A stretch of DNA of 12,980 bases, from assembly GCA_020047725.1 (NCBI GenBank), contig JAIFNM010000282.1, positions 1 to 12,980 of the forward strand. Reading direction: 5' to 3'. The position numbers and the translations under genes were made by a program. Numbering within the stretch: the first letter of the stretch is position 1; the number at the start of each line of letters is the position of its first letter. The stretch comes from Betaproteobacteria bacterium (lineage in GTDB: Bacteria; Pseudomonadota; Gammaproteobacteria; Burkholderiales; Rhodocyclaceae). The notes beneath the pieces are model-generated. The model did not search any database and was not told where the DNA came from. It was given only the letters and a program-made list of their open reading frames with translations. Below are positions 12,893 to 12,980 of this stretch, in pieces.

Positions 12893-12980
12893 TAAGCTCC
12901 TACAGCCTTTTTTCTGCGGCTTTGTAAACGGTACTTCTTTCACGTTTTCCGATGGCTACAACGACAACGAGCAGTTGCCT

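Overview
The window looks like the backbone and cargo of a mobilisable plasmid or integrated conjugative element from a proteobacterium. The base composition is moderately GC-rich. The evidence for the element type is a MobC/TraJ-like accessory protein, a large MOB-P type relaxase with LPD7-like and KfrB-like C-terminal parts, and three type II toxin-antitoxin (TA) pairs. I cannot name the species. I see no replication initiator, rRNA, tRNA, transposase or CRISPR array.

Layout. Bases 1-461 are non-coding and contain inverted repeats; this is the expected place for an oriT. Next come a ribbon-helix-helix-like mobilisation protein (462-791), a toxin-first HigBA-type TA pair (1057-1670) wedged between it and the relaxase, and the relaxase itself (1822-4515). 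A non-coding stretch (4516-4871) holds a direct repeat and a strong imperfect hairpin. A second TA pair lies on the minus strand (5599 to 4872): an antitoxin with a ParC-like N-terminal extension followed by a RelE/ParE toxin.

From 5771 to 11562 there is one promoter with a perfect 16-bp palindrome in its spacer, followed by thirteen genes on the plus strand. Nearly all of them overlap by 4-7 bases or are spaced 4-19 bases apart. In order they are: two small unknown proteins, a Cys/His-containing conserved protein, two tandem DEDDh 3'-5' exonucleases, a calcineurin-like metallophosphoesterase, a CX5R low-molecular-weight tyrosine-phosphatase-like protein, two tandem HAD phosphatases of the type found in RNA-repair (SAK) proteins, a small Cys-rich protein, an orphan HicB-like protein, an unknown 90-residue protein and a third HAD phosphatase. 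The cluster combines nucleases with five phosphoester-removing enzymes and has no visible kinase or ligase. This suggests a nucleic-acid end-processing or nucleotide-clearing function, possibly RNA repair, anti-defence or defence. It is the best candidate here for an undescribed system, but the function is inference.

After the operon come a hairpin-rich gap, a minus-strand small protein that is a diverged copy of the C-terminal KfrB-like domain of the relaxase (12100 to 11795), and a classical HigBA pair (12247-12842). Both toxin-first TA promoters are placed so that transcription would start at or next to the toxin ATG. Neither toxin has a Shine-Dalgarno sequence, so leaderless toxin mRNAs are likely.
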